A stretch of DNA of 64,000 nucleotides from Mesobacillus boroniphilus (lineage in GTDB: Bacteria; Bacillota; Bacilli; Bacillales; Cytobacillaceae): positions 1,116,001 through 1,180,000 of the forward strand of contig NZ_QTKX01000001.1 of assembly GCF_018424685.1 (NCBI RefSeq). The letters run 5' to 3'. Under the pieces are notes generated by a model. It was not told the DNA's origin. It saw only the letters and a program-made list of their open reading frames with translations, and did not search any database. Of this stretch, positions 15,564-23,169 are shown in pieces. Position 1 is the first letter of the stretch. Each line of letters starts with the position of its first letter. A program made the translations under genes and the position numbers.

Positions 15564-15998
15564 ATGAAAAGAACTTTATTGTTTTTTATACTATTTATTT
15601 TTACTTTTACAACTTCCGTTCAAGCATTAAGTTGGGCTTATCCTTTTGTCGTTTGGAATGGTAACGTTTATGAAGTAAAAGAAGAAAAGGTTTTATCTAA
15701 TCAAATTGGAAAGGAAATTGGAGAAGTTAAAACAAAACCAAATGATATGACTGGAGATTACTACGGAGATGTCTCAAATGCTTATCCTAAAGGGACGAAG
15801 TATTTTGAAATAAATAATATATCAACTAAAAATGCAATAGCTGTTGAAGTAGGAGACAACGAGTGGCAAAAAGCTGTATATGTCCATCAGGCACCTTTTC
15901 ATTGGATGGATATATTCACAAAAATCCTACCTACCCTAATTTTAATAGCAATCATAATTATTATTTTAATACGCTTTAAAAAACGAAAAAATAATTAA
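15564..15998 (+). CDS. Unknown secreted or membrane-anchored 144-residue protein (array cargo)
   Basis: ATG 15564 follows GGGGAAGG and is preferred; the frame also runs upstream through the palindrome, which is not coding. The protein has a signal peptide (MKRTLLFFILFIFTFTTSVQA), an extracellular part starting LSWAYPFVVWNGNVYEV, and a C-terminal transmembrane helix (about 116-137) with a KKRKNN stop-transfer tail. This is a type I membrane topology with about 90 residues outside the cell. No named family is recognised. It lies between palindrome copies 12 and 13. Confidence 0.65.
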   Translation: MKRTLLFFILFIFTFTTSVQALSWAYPFVVWNGNVYEVKEEKVLSNQIGKEIGEVKTKPNDMTGDYYGDVSNAYPKGTKYFEINNISTKNAIAVEVGDNEWQKAVYVHQAPFHWMDIFTKILPTLILIAIIIIILIRFKKRKNN

Positions 15999-16007
15999 AT
16001 ATATATT

Positions 16008-16039
16008 CTTTCATTAACGGGGGCTTTTGCACAAGAAGA
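16008..16039 (+). repeat. Palindromic element copy 13 (short B form, degenerate)
   Basis: TTCTTTCATTAACGGGGGC then TTTTGCACAAGAAG. It matches copy 14 in lacking the terminator insert and the GCAG centre. Confidence 0.6.
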
Positions 16040-16101
16040 GGAGATCAGTTGATAGTGGAAGAATTGTTTGTTGCAGCTTGGACACGTTAAACGAAAATAG
16101 A

Positions 16102-16128
16102 AAACATCCGAAATTTGATCGGATGTTT
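16102..16128 (-). terminator. Terminator for the minus-strand acetyltransferase gene
   Basis: AACATCCGA and TCGGATGTT form a perfect 9-bp stem; on the minus strand a T-rich stretch follows. Confidence 0.7.
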
Positions 16129-16135
16129 AATAAAC

Positions 16136-16633
16136 TTAGATTAGCTTAGCCATATAATACTCATCGATATATTGATTTTCAACAATGAGGGAGTGCTTTT
16201 TAGTCCCTTCTATTTCGAATCCCATTTTTTTATAAAGGGCTAAACCTGCTTCATTATGACACATCACAGTAAGTTCAAGTCGATGTATGTTGTTGGCGTG
16301 GGACCATTGTTCGAGTTCATGAAAAAATTTTGTTCCAATCCCTCGACCTGTGAATTCTTTGAGAATTCCAGTAACAATATATGCACTGTGACGTACCCTA
16401 TTAAAGCTTTCTCTTATAGCGGAGAGGTAACCAACAATATTTCCTTCTATTTCGCATATTAGGATTATTGATAAATCGTCTTCAATAATATTTTTTATGT
16501 ACTCATACTGTTTATCAAAAGTGGTTGTTCGCTCTTCTGGCTCGAGCATCATAAAGTTGGATTCGGTATCCAACTTTTTGCAAAGGTTAAGAAATTTCTC
16601 CGTGTCAGATATTCTTATAGCTCTAATTATCAA
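16136..16633 (-). CDS. GNAT-family N-acetyltransferase
   Basis: A 165-residue acetyltransferase of the RimI-like GNAT fold. The acetyl-CoA loop region is visible in ILKEFTGRGIGTKFFHELEQW, followed by the LELTVMCHNEAGLALYKKMGFE segment that defines the C-terminal half. TTG 16633 is chosen because AGGAG precedes it by seven bases; upstream in-frame ATGs lack a site. It is the only gene of the array region on the minus strand and has its own terminator, so it may be a cassette inserted backwards or an old resident. The acceptor substrate is unknown. Confidence 0.88.
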   Translation of the reverse strand: MIIRAIRISDTEKFLNLCKKLDTESNFMMLEPEERTTTFDKQYEYIKNIIEDDLSIILICEIEGNIVGYLSAIRESFNRVRHSAYIVTGILKEFTGRGIGTKFFHELEQWSHANNIHRLELTVMCHNEAGLALYKKMGFEIEGTKKHSLIVENQYIDEYYMAKLI

Positions 16634-16729
16634 AATAATTCTCCTCATAATAATATTCAATTGAATTATAGATTACAAAGGGTGGGGTGTGCAATTGGTA
16701 TTACAGTGTACATCTTAATGTAATACTTT

Positions 16730-16763
16730 CTTATTGAACAAACGGGTGCTTTTGTTGAAGAAG
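16730..16763 (+). repeat. Palindromic element copy 14 (short B form), right end of the array
   Basis: CTTATTGAACAAACGGGTGC followed by TTTTGTTGAAGAAG. It is the last copy before the catabolic genes resume. Confidence 0.8.
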
Positions 16764-16784
16764 AAAAAAATAAAACTGGAAATC

Positions 16785-16817
16785 GCTCAATTCACACTAG
16801 GGAATTGGGCTTTTTTT
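16785..16817 (+). terminator. Rho-independent terminator closing the array
   Basis: GCTCAATTC at 16785-16793 pairs with GAATTGGGC ending at 16810, followed by seven T. Confidence 0.8.
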
Positions 16818-17033
16818 ATTCCAAAAAACCGACCGAAGAAATGGTTGACTATTTTGGTGTTTATTTATAGTGCTAATTATTTGACTTTTTCAAGGTTTAT
16901 ATGCTGCTCCAATTTGTCCTCTAAACGATGATTTGTCCCTCACAACGGCACCCGTATGGTTTTTGTGGAGAACCTTTTCATTATGTGAAATATCCTGTCT
17001 CTGTTATTTTACATTATGTCTAATGAAAGCTTG

Positions 17034-17062
17034 TTGAAAATCAAAGATAATCTATTTATAGG
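17034..17062 (+). promoter_or_regulatory. Candidate sigma-A promoter of the semialdehyde dehydrogenase operon
   Basis: TTGAAA (17034-17039), a 17-bp spacer, then TATAGG (17057-17062), 46 bp before the start codon. Fit to consensus is moderate. Confidence 0.4.
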
Positions 17063-17108
17063 ATAAGTTTTTTAAAAATTTAGAAAAAATGAAGGAGGCT
17101 TCGAAAGT

Positions 17109-18575
17109 ATGACGGTGATAAAAAATGAAACGGCTGTTTTGAAGAACTATATCAATGGGGAATGGGTGGATGCGCAGACTACCGAAACGCTTGATGTTCC
17201 AAACCCGGCAACAGGGAAGGTGCTTGCTGCGGTTCCTGTTTCTTCAAAAGCCGATGTAGAGCTTGCTGTAAGAGCTGCGAAGGAAGCATTCAAAACATGG
17301 AAGAATACTCCGGTGCCAAAGAGGGCGCGAATTTTATATAAATACCATCACCTGTTGACTGAAAACCATGAAAAGCTGGCCAAGCTAATCGTCAAGGAGA
17401 ATGGCAAGGCGTTTAAGGAGGCACATGGAGAGGTACAGCGGGGAATCGAGTGTGTGGAGTTTGCGGCTGGTGCCCCAACGTTAATGATGGGGGAAAGCCT
17501 TTCCAATATCGCGGAGGATATCGACTCGGAAATGTTCCGTTACCCGCTTGGTGTTGTCGGCGGTATTACTCCGTTTAACTTTCCAATGATGGTGCCTTTG
17601 TGGATGTTCCCGCTGGCGATCGCCTGTGGTAATACATTTGTGCTGAAGCCGTCTGAACGTACTCCCCTTTTGGCAAATGAATTGGTCGAACTGTTTACTG
17701 AAGCTGGTGCACCAAAGGGTGTTTTGAATATTGTTCATGGCGCCCATGATGTCGTGAATGGATTACTGGACCACGAGGATGTTAAGGCGATCTCGTTTGT
17801 TGGCTCTCAGCCTGTTGCCAAGTATGTGTATGAAAGGGCCGCAGCTAAAGGGAAGCGTGTGCAGGCTTTATCCGGTGCGAAAAACCACCATATTGTCATG
17901 CCGGATGCAGATATGGAAAAGGCGGTCTCCCATATCATCAGTTCAGCTTATGGGAGCGCGGGGCAGCGCTGCATGGCGTGCAGTGCCGTCGTTGTTGTAG
18001 GGGATGGAGATCAGTTTGTCCAGTCGTTAAAACAGAAGGCAGACGAGCTGGTGATTGGTAATGGCCTGGACGATGAGGTGCTTCTCACCCCGGTAATCCG
18101 TGAATCCCATCGCGAAAAGGTATTGGGCTATATCGAAAAAGGTGTGGAAGAAGGTGCATCATTGCTTCTGGATGGCAGGAATGCACTGGATGAGTTCAAG
18201 GACGGAACTTTCCTCGGGCCTACGATTTTTGACTATGTGAAACCGGAAATGACGATTGCAAAAGATGAGATTTTTGCGCCAGTATTAAGCTTGCTGAGAG
18301 CGGAGGATTTGGATGAAGCACTTGAATATCTTCGAAAATCCCGTTTCGGAAATGGTGCGACCATTTATTCGAAGGATGCAAAAGCCATACGACAGTTCCG
18401 AGAAGAAGCAGATGCAGGAATGCTGGGAGTCAATGTTGGCGTTCCGGCAACCATGGCCTTCTTCCCATTCTCCGGCTGGAAGGATTCCTTCTACGGAGAC
18501 CTTCACGTGAATGGAAAAGATGGGGTCAACTTCTTTACACGCAAAAAGATGATCACGTCCCGTTTCGATTATTAG
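17109..18575 (+). CDS. mmsA: CoA-acylating (methyl)malonate-semialdehyde dehydrogenase
   Basis: A 488-residue aldehyde dehydrogenase of the MmsA/IolA class. These convert malonate or methylmalonate semialdehyde to acetyl- or propionyl-CoA with NAD. The catalytic cysteine is Cys288 in [11 protein letters not shown]. The usual ELGGK general-base motif is replaced by [16 protein letters not shown], as expected for the CoA-dependent members. GGAGG lies about 12 bases before the ATG. It is followed by the transaminase that would make its substrate from beta-alanine, so the likely role is the last step of uracil or thymine breakdown rather than inositol or valine catabolism. Confidence 0.92.
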   Translation: MTVIKNETAVLKNYINGEWVDAQTTETLDVPNPATGKVLAAVPVSSKADVELAVRAAKEAFKTWKNTPVPKRARILYKYHHLLTENHEKLAKLIVKENGKAFKEAHGEVQRGIECVEFAAGAPTLMMGESLSNIAEDIDSEMFRYPLGVVGGITPFNFPMMVPLWMFPLAIACGNTFVLKPSERTPLLANELVELFTEAGAPKGVLNIVHGAHDVVNGLLDHEDVKAISFVGSQPVAKYVYERAAAKGKRVQALSGAKNHHIVMPDADMEKAVSHIISSAYGSAGQRCMACSAVVVVGDGDQFVQSLKQKADELVIGNGLDDEVLLTPVIRESHREKVLGYIEKGVEEGASLLLDGRNALDEFKDGTFLGPTIFDYVKPEMTIAKDEIFAPVLSLLRAEDLDEALEYLRKSRFGNGATIYSKDAKAIRQFREEADAGMLGVNVGVPATMAFFPFSGWKDSFYGDLHVNGKDGVNFFTRKKMITSRFDY

Positions 18576-18607
18576 AAGAAGGATGAAAGATTAGGAGGTG
18601 GGAAGAC

Positions 18608-19963
18608 ATGACAAAGATTAAACAAGGTGAAGACTTTTTGACTAAGGATCGCGATTACGTCTGGCATTCCATGAAGCCTTATAGCCCGGATAGTACCTTG
18701 ATTGCCGAGAAGGCAGAGGGCTCATGGGTGACGGACCATAAAGGCAAAAGATATCTGGACGGAATGGCTGGCCTGTGGTGTGTGAATGTTGGCTATGGAA
18801 GGACAGAGCTTGCGGATGCTGCTTATGAGCAGCTGAAGCAAATGGCTTACTTTCCGCTCAGCCAGAGCCACATTCCCGCGATTAAACTCGCGGAAAAGCT
18901 GAATGAGCTCCTTGGTGATGAATACGTCATTTTCTTTTCCAATAGTGGCTCGGAAGCGAATGAGACTGCATTTAAACTGGTAAGGCAGTATCATCAGCAA
19001 AAAGGTGAATATGGCAGGTACAAGTTCATTTCCCGATATCGGGCTTATCATGGGAATTCGATGGGATCCCTGGCAGCTACTGGCCAGGCCCAGCGTAAAT
19101 ATAAATACGAGCCACTGGCTCCTGGTTTCCTGCATGTAACGCCGCCTGATTTATACCGCGGTGCAGACAATAAGGACACGGAAGCTGCTGAGCTGGAGTC
19201 TGTCAAGGATATAGACCGGGTGATGACGTGGGAGCTGAGCGAGACGATTGCCGGTGTAATCATGGAACCAATCATCACAGGAGGCGGTGTCATCGTACCT
19301 CCGGACCAATATATGAAGGGTGTCAAAGAGGTATGTGAAAAGCATGGTGCCCTGTTGATTGCTGACGAGGTCATCTGCGGATTCGGCCGGACCGGGAAAC
19401 CTTTTGGCTTCATGAATTACGGAGTAAAACCGGATATCATCACGATGGCAAAAGGAATCACCAGTGCATACCTGCCATTGTCCGCCACAGCGGTTCGCAA
19501 GGATATCTACGAAGCTTTTAAAGGAACAGAGGAATACGATTATTTCCGCCATGTAAACACATTTGGAGGAAACCCGGCGGCATGTGCCCTGGCATTGAAG
19601 AACCTCGAAATCATGGAAAAAGAACAGCTTTTTGATCGTTCCGCTGAGTTAGGCGAATATTTAAAGCAAAGCCTTGCTGAAAAGCTGAAGGACCACCCGC
19701 TTGTAGGAGATGTGAGAGGAAAGGGACTGCTCGTCGGGATTGAGCTGGTCAGTGATAAGGATTCGAAGGAACCGCTCAGAACAGAGCTTGTTAATAAAGT
19801 CATTGGCGGCTGTAAGGAAAAGGGGCTCATAATTGGCAAAAACGGCGCCACGGTGGCCGGCTACAATAATGTATTGACCCTCTCTCCACCGCTGAATATA
19901 GAAATGAAAGATCTCGATTTTATCATACAGACACTGACTGAAGAGCTGAAGGCGATACTGTAA
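18608..19963 (+). CDS. Class III omega-transaminase, probable beta-alanine:pyruvate aminotransferase
   Basis: A 451-residue PLP enzyme of the omega-amino acid transaminase group. Asp253 in LLIADEVICGFGRTG and the Schiff-base lysine Lys282 in MAKGITSAYLP are in place, and SNSGSEANE (about 111-119) binds cofactor phosphate. AGGAGGTG precedes the ATG by eight bases. It lies between the semialdehyde dehydrogenase and the ureidopropionase. With those neighbours it most likely converts beta-alanine or beta-aminoisobutyrate to the semialdehyde. Taurine or 4-aminobutyrate transaminases are close relatives, so substrate choice is an inference. Confidence 0.9.
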   Translation: MTKIKQGEDFLTKDRDYVWHSMKPYSPDSTLIAEKAEGSWVTDHKGKRYLDGMAGLWCVNVGYGRTELADAAYEQLKQMAYFPLSQSHIPAIKLAEKLNELLGDEYVIFFSNSGSEANETAFKLVRQYHQQKGEYGRYKFISRYRAYHGNSMGSLAATGQAQRKYKYEPLAPGFLHVTPPDLYRGADNKDTEAAELESVKDIDRVMTWELSETIAGVIMEPIITGGGVIVPPDQYMKGVKEVCEKHGALLIADEVICGFGRTGKPFGFMNYGVKPDIITMAKGITSAYLPLSATAVRKDIYEAFKGTEEYDYFRHVNTFGGNPAACALALKNLEIMEKEQLFDRSAELGEYLKQSLAEKLKDHPLVGDVRGKGLLVGIELVSDKDSKEPLRTELVNKVIGGCKEKGLIIGKNGATVAGYNNVLTLSPPLNIEMKDLDFIIQTLTEELKAIL

Positions 19964-19977
19964 AAATAATCACCTAT

Positions 19978-20013
19978 AACACTCGTAATCCCTTTGGGGT
20001 TACGGGTGTTTTA
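19978..20013 (+). terminator. Hairpin after the transaminase gene
   Basis: AACACTCGTAA-CCC pairs with GGG-TTACGGGTGTT around a short loop, followed by a brief T run. It could reduce read-through into the amidohydrolase gene. Confidence 0.65.
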
Positions 20014-20143
20014 CACAATTTACTTTTTTATCAGAAAGATAGAGGTATATAAGGGCAAGTATTTGGATCATCAAAAACAAAAATGCTATTTGGAATTACC
20101 AGTATTGTACAAACCTACCCAGCATAAAAGGAGGGGATTTACC

Positions 20144-21397
20144 ATGTCTTTGCAAACTTTAACCATTAACAAGCAGCGGTTGGAACAGCGAATCAATCAG
20201 CTTGCGGAAATAGGAAAAATTGGCGAGACTGGCGTCTGCAGGTTGACTCTATCGAAGGAGGACAGGCAAGGAGTAGAAAAGGTGAAGGGATGGATGGAGG
20301 AAGCAGGACTGACAGCTAGAATTGATCACTTTGGCAATTTGATCGGCCGGCTTGAAGGTGAAAATCCAGAGGCGTCTATTTTAATGCTTGGTTCCCATAT
20401 TGATTCACAGCCCTATGGAGGAAGGTTTGACGGCGTCATCGGCGTACTTGGCGCGCTGGAAGCCGTACAGACGATGAAGGAGAACGACATTGCACCTAAA
20501 ATGCCGATTGAGGTGGTCGCTTTCAGCGATGAGGAAGGCTGCCGGTTCAATAAAGGATTGTTCGGGGTCAGGGGAATTCTTGGCAAGCTTGAAGAGGGTG
20601 AACTGGAGCGGACGGACAAAGACGGGATTACACGGCGACAGGCACTCATCGAATTTGGCTGTGATCCTGACAAGCTGAAGGAATCTGAATATCCAGAGGG
20701 AAGCATTGCTTCGTTTCTGGAAATGCACATTGAACAGGGGCCTGTACTTGAGAAGAACAATTTGCCGGTTGGCATTGTCACCGGGATTTCTGGTCCTCTA
20801 TGGCTGACGGTTGAGTTGGAGGGTTTTGCGGGCCATGCTGGTTCTGTTCCTATGCCTATGAGGCAGGATGCGCTTGTAGGGGCTGCTAAAGTGATCATTG
20901 CCCTTAACGAACTGGCCAGTGAAGATCTTGACGCGCCTACGGTTGGGACTGTCGGCAGTCTGAAAATCTTTCCTGATTCACGCAATATTATCCCTGAAAA
21001 AGTGACATTCACAGTAGATTTAAGAGATATCGATATTGATAGAAGGCACCGGATAGAAGAAAGATTACGAACCCGAATTTCCGAGATAACCGAACAGCAC
21101 GATTTAACATACAAGATTTCAGAGGATACGAACAGTGAACCGCGATACTGCTCAGAGGACATCATGAACGTCATGAGGGAGGAAAGCAGAAAAATTGGGC
21201 TAGAGACGATAGAGTTGATGAGCGGTCCGTTCCATGATTCGCTCGCCATGTCATACGTGTGCGATTATGGGATGATCTTTGTCCGCTGCCAGGACGGAAT
21301 CAGCCATAATCCAAAGGAGTATTCAACCTTTGAGGATATTTCACTCGGTGCTGAATTGCTTTATCGAACAGCTGTGAGGATGGCAGAAGAAAAATAA
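20144..21397 (+). CDS. N-carbamoyl-beta-alanine amidohydrolase (beta-ureidopropionase), M20 family
   Basis: A 417-residue metal-dependent hydrolase of the Zn-carbamoylase branch of peptidase family M20. Metal ligands are His85 in GSHIDSQPYGGRFDG, Asp96, Glu130-131 in FSDEEGCRF, His195 in EMHIEQGPVLE and a late His in ISHNPKE. ATG 20144 follows AAAGGAGGGG by eight bases; an in-frame opening further upstream has no such site. The family hydrolyses N-carbamoyl-beta-amino acids to beta-amino acids, carbon dioxide and ammonia, or ureidoglycolate and allantoate. With dihydropyrimidinase in the same locus, the pyrimidine assignment is most likely. Confidence 0.9.
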   Translation: MSLQTLTINKQRLEQRINQLAEIGKIGETGVCRLTLSKEDRQGVEKVKGWMEEAGLTARIDHFGNLIGRLEGENPEASILMLGSHIDSQPYGGRFDGVIGVLGALEAVQTMKENDIAPKMPIEVVAFSDEEGCRFNKGLFGVRGILGKLEEGELERTDKDGITRRQALIEFGCDPDKLKESEYPEGSIASFLEMHIEQGPVLEKNNLPVGIVTGISGPLWLTVELEGFAGHAGSVPMPMRQDALVGAAKVIIALNELASEDLDAPTVGTVGSLKIFPDSRNIIPEKVTFTVDLRDIDIDRRHRIEERLRTRISEITEQHDLTYKISEDTNSEPRYCSEDIMNVMREESRKIGLETIELMSGPFHDSLAMSYVCDYGMIFVRCQDGISHNPKEYSTFEDISLGAELLYRTAVRMAEEK

Positions 21398-21419
21398 ATG
21401 ATTGAGGAGATGAGACGAA

Positions 21420-21641
21420 TTGAGCAAAACGAGGTTTAACACGTTGTATATCGTGGTTGCACTAATTCCATTCTTGATGCTCGTGTTCCCGATTTTTGAA
21501 ATCGCAAACCGGGCAACGCCAATTGTTTTCGGCTTACCTTTTTCTTTTTTCTGGGTGATCCTGTGGATTGTCATTACATTTGTTGCATTGGTTATTTTAT
21601 ATCGGTTTGATCCAGACCAGGACGAGGAGGAGGATGTGTAA
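21420..21641 (+). CDS. DUF3311 small membrane protein, symporter partner
   Basis: A 73-residue protein with two transmembrane segments (about 5-25 and 38-62) and an acidic DPDQDEEEDV tail. This matches the DUF3311 family that in Bacillus (for example YhjC) sits directly before a sodium:solute symporter. TTG 21420 follows GAGGAG. Its stop codon shares one base with the next start (TAATG), so the two are translationally coupled and probably form one transporter. Confidence 0.88.
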   Translation: MSKTRFNTLYIVVALIPFLMLVFPIFEIANRATPIVFGLPFSFFWVILWIVITFVALVILYRFDPDQDEEEDV

Positions 21642-23107
21642 TGCCGGATTGGCAAATAGCTCTTATTATGATGATCTTATATCTTGTCATCGCTCTTTTT
21701 GTTGGCGTCATGGCTGGAAGAGGCAGGGATGGCAGTTCGCTGGATGAATTTGCAGTTGCGGGCGGTAAGCTAGGTTTGTTTGTCATGTGGTTCTTAATGG
21801 GCGGAGCCGTCTTCAGTGCATTCTCGTTTTTGGGCGCACCAGGCTGGGCCTACTCCAAGGGAGCTCCTGCCTTATACATCATTACTTACACGGCATTTGC
21901 CATCTTGCCATGGTATATCATTGGCCCTAAAATTGGAAAAATCGGCAAAAAGCATCGCCTTTATACAGTGGCAGGATTCCTGAAAGGCAGATTCAAGAGT
22001 CCGGCTTTAGCTGTTCTTGTTGGATTAATTGCACTTTTTGCTTCAATTCAATACCTGGCTACACAAATGTCGGGAATGGCGATAATTTTTAACATTATGA
22101 CAGAGGGTCGCATTCCTTTCTGGCTGGGTGCCCTTGTTTCCTATGGTATCGTTGTTGTGTATGTCGCGACAGGCGGATTGCGTGCTGCTGCCTGGTCTGA
22201 TGTGTTCCAGGGTTTGCTGATGATTCTCATCTCCTGGATAGTCGGGCTGACGATTGTTTATCAGCTGCATGGCGGGACGACGGAGATGTTCGCTGCCATC
22301 GCCAGGGAAACTCCTGAGTTCCTTCAGATAGGAAAAGAAGGATCTTCCATGGGCACAGTTGCATACACGTCAACAATCTTGGTGTCAGTTATCGGATTCT
22401 TGATGTGGCCTCATCTATTTTCTAAGTCATATGCATCAAATCCGAGGACGATTAAAAAGACGGTTCTAGCATATCCAGTTTTTGCGTTGTTCCTGATACC
22501 GCTTTTATTGGTGGGATTTGCGGCAAAAGGTGTCGTCGACTCAGGTCAGCTACAAAGTGCCGACCAGATTTTACCGTATTTAATCACGACCGTCATGAAT
22601 TTGCCTGGCTGGCTATATGGACTTGTCGGTGCAGGGGCGCTTGCAGCAGCGATGTCTACAGCTGATGCGATTACGCACAGTGCTTCTTTGGAAGTGACAG
22701 ACGGGGTGGTCAAATCCATCTGGAAGGACCTGTCTGATAAAAAAACACTTCTGATCATGCGAATCGGCGTCTTCGTGATTGGAGCCCTGGCTTACTATAT
22801 AACCGTCTTTGGAGGGCAAGGCTTAATCGCATTACTTTTAGGTGCGTACGGATCTATTGTACAATTTGCGCCTGGAGTGTATAGTGCGCTGTTCTGGAGA
22901 AGGGCGACGGCGCAGGGGGTTGTTTCTGGCTTGATTGTTGGTACGTTGGTGAATTATTACTTCCAGCTTGTTGCTGATTCTACACCGTTTGGGATTCATG
23001 CAGGTATTCTCGGCTTAATTTCCAACATTATCATTATGGTAACAGTCAGCTATTTGACAAAGCCACAGGCAAAAGAGGATGTCAATCGTTACGTGGATGT
23101 AGCGTAA
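21641..23107 (+). CDS. Sodium:solute symporter (SSS family)
   Basis: A 488-residue membrane protein with about 13 hydrophobic segments. FAVAGGKLGLFVMWFLMGGA near residues 30-50 and GAPGWAYSKGAPALY are typical of the SSS fold, as is the GAGALAAAMSTADAITHSAS segment around helix 8-9. It resembles the YhjB branch that pairs with DUF3311 proteins. In this operon its cargo may be a ureido acid, beta-alanine or another pathway intermediate; the sequence does not settle this. Confidence 0.9.
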   Translation: MPDWQIALIMMILYLVIALFVGVMAGRGRDGSSLDEFAVAGGKLGLFVMWFLMGGAVFSAFSFLGAPGWAYSKGAPALYIITYTAFAILPWYIIGPKIGKIGKKHRLYTVAGFLKGRFKSPALAVLVGLIALFASIQYLATQMSGMAIIFNIMTEGRIPFWLGALVSYGIVVVYVATGGLRAAAWSDVFQGLLMILISWIVGLTIVYQLHGGTTEMFAAIARETPEFLQIGKEGSSMGTVAYTSTILVSVIGFLMWPHLFSKSYASNPRTIKKTVLAYPVFALFLIPLLLVGFAAKGVVDSGQLQSADQILPYLITTVMNLPGWLYGLVGAGALAAAMSTADAITHSASLEVTDGVVKSIWKDLSDKKTLLIMRIGVFVIGALAYYITVFGGQGLIALLLGAYGSIVQFAPGVYSALFWRRATAQGVVSGLIVGTLVNYYFQLVADSTPFGIHAGILGLISNIIIMVTVSYLTKPQAKEDVNRYVDVA

Positions 23108-23118
23108 TATAAAATAAA

Positions 23119-23148
23119 AAATCGTCAGGCTTAGTCTGGCGATTTTTT
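23119..23148 (+). terminator. Rho-independent terminator after the symporter
   Basis: ATCGTCAG pairs with CTGGCGAT around GCTTAGT, followed by a T run. It lies between the symporter and the amidohydrolase gene, so read-through there may be partial. Confidence 0.8.
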
Positions 23149-23169
23149 CATAAAAGGAAGGAGAAGAAC

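Larger units (their letters stand above)
8830..16763 (+). repeat. Cassette-like array of small genes separated by a dispersed ~35-bp imperfect palindrome
   Basis: Fourteen copies of one element alternate with single genes. The A form has left arm CTTATTGAACTAACG, a conserved centre rATGCAG and right arm GTTAGTTGAAGAAG; the arms pair imperfectly. The B form, often placed just upstream, starts similarly but carries GGGTGC and may contain a terminator stem (GCGTTGATCC with GGATTAACGC, then T6). All twelve A copies share one orientation and nearly every cargo gene is on the plus strand. Most copies lie 0-100 bp after a stop codon and 25-90 bp before the next start. Copies were found nowhere else in the window. 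No integrase or transposase is present. Confidence 0.85.
16764..17108. other. 345-bp intergenic region at the right edge of the array
   Basis: It holds a terminator at 16785-16817 and a candidate promoter at 17034-17062 for the semialdehyde dehydrogenase operon. A 65-codon open frame starting in the last palindrome is not convincing. Nothing else is recognised. Confidence 0.55.

Noticed and set aside
8830..16763. CRISPR array
   Set aside because: Repeats are far apart with whole genes between them and vary in sequence; spacers are not uniform and no cas genes are present.
16734..16931. 65-codon frame beginning in palindrome copy 14
   Set aside because: It starts inside the repeat, crosses a terminator hairpin and has no ribosome binding site or known family.
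20413..21249. 278-codon minus-strand frame opposite the ureidopropionase gene
   Set aside because: It is serine-rich and low-complexity in translation, as expected for the antisense of a well-conserved gene.
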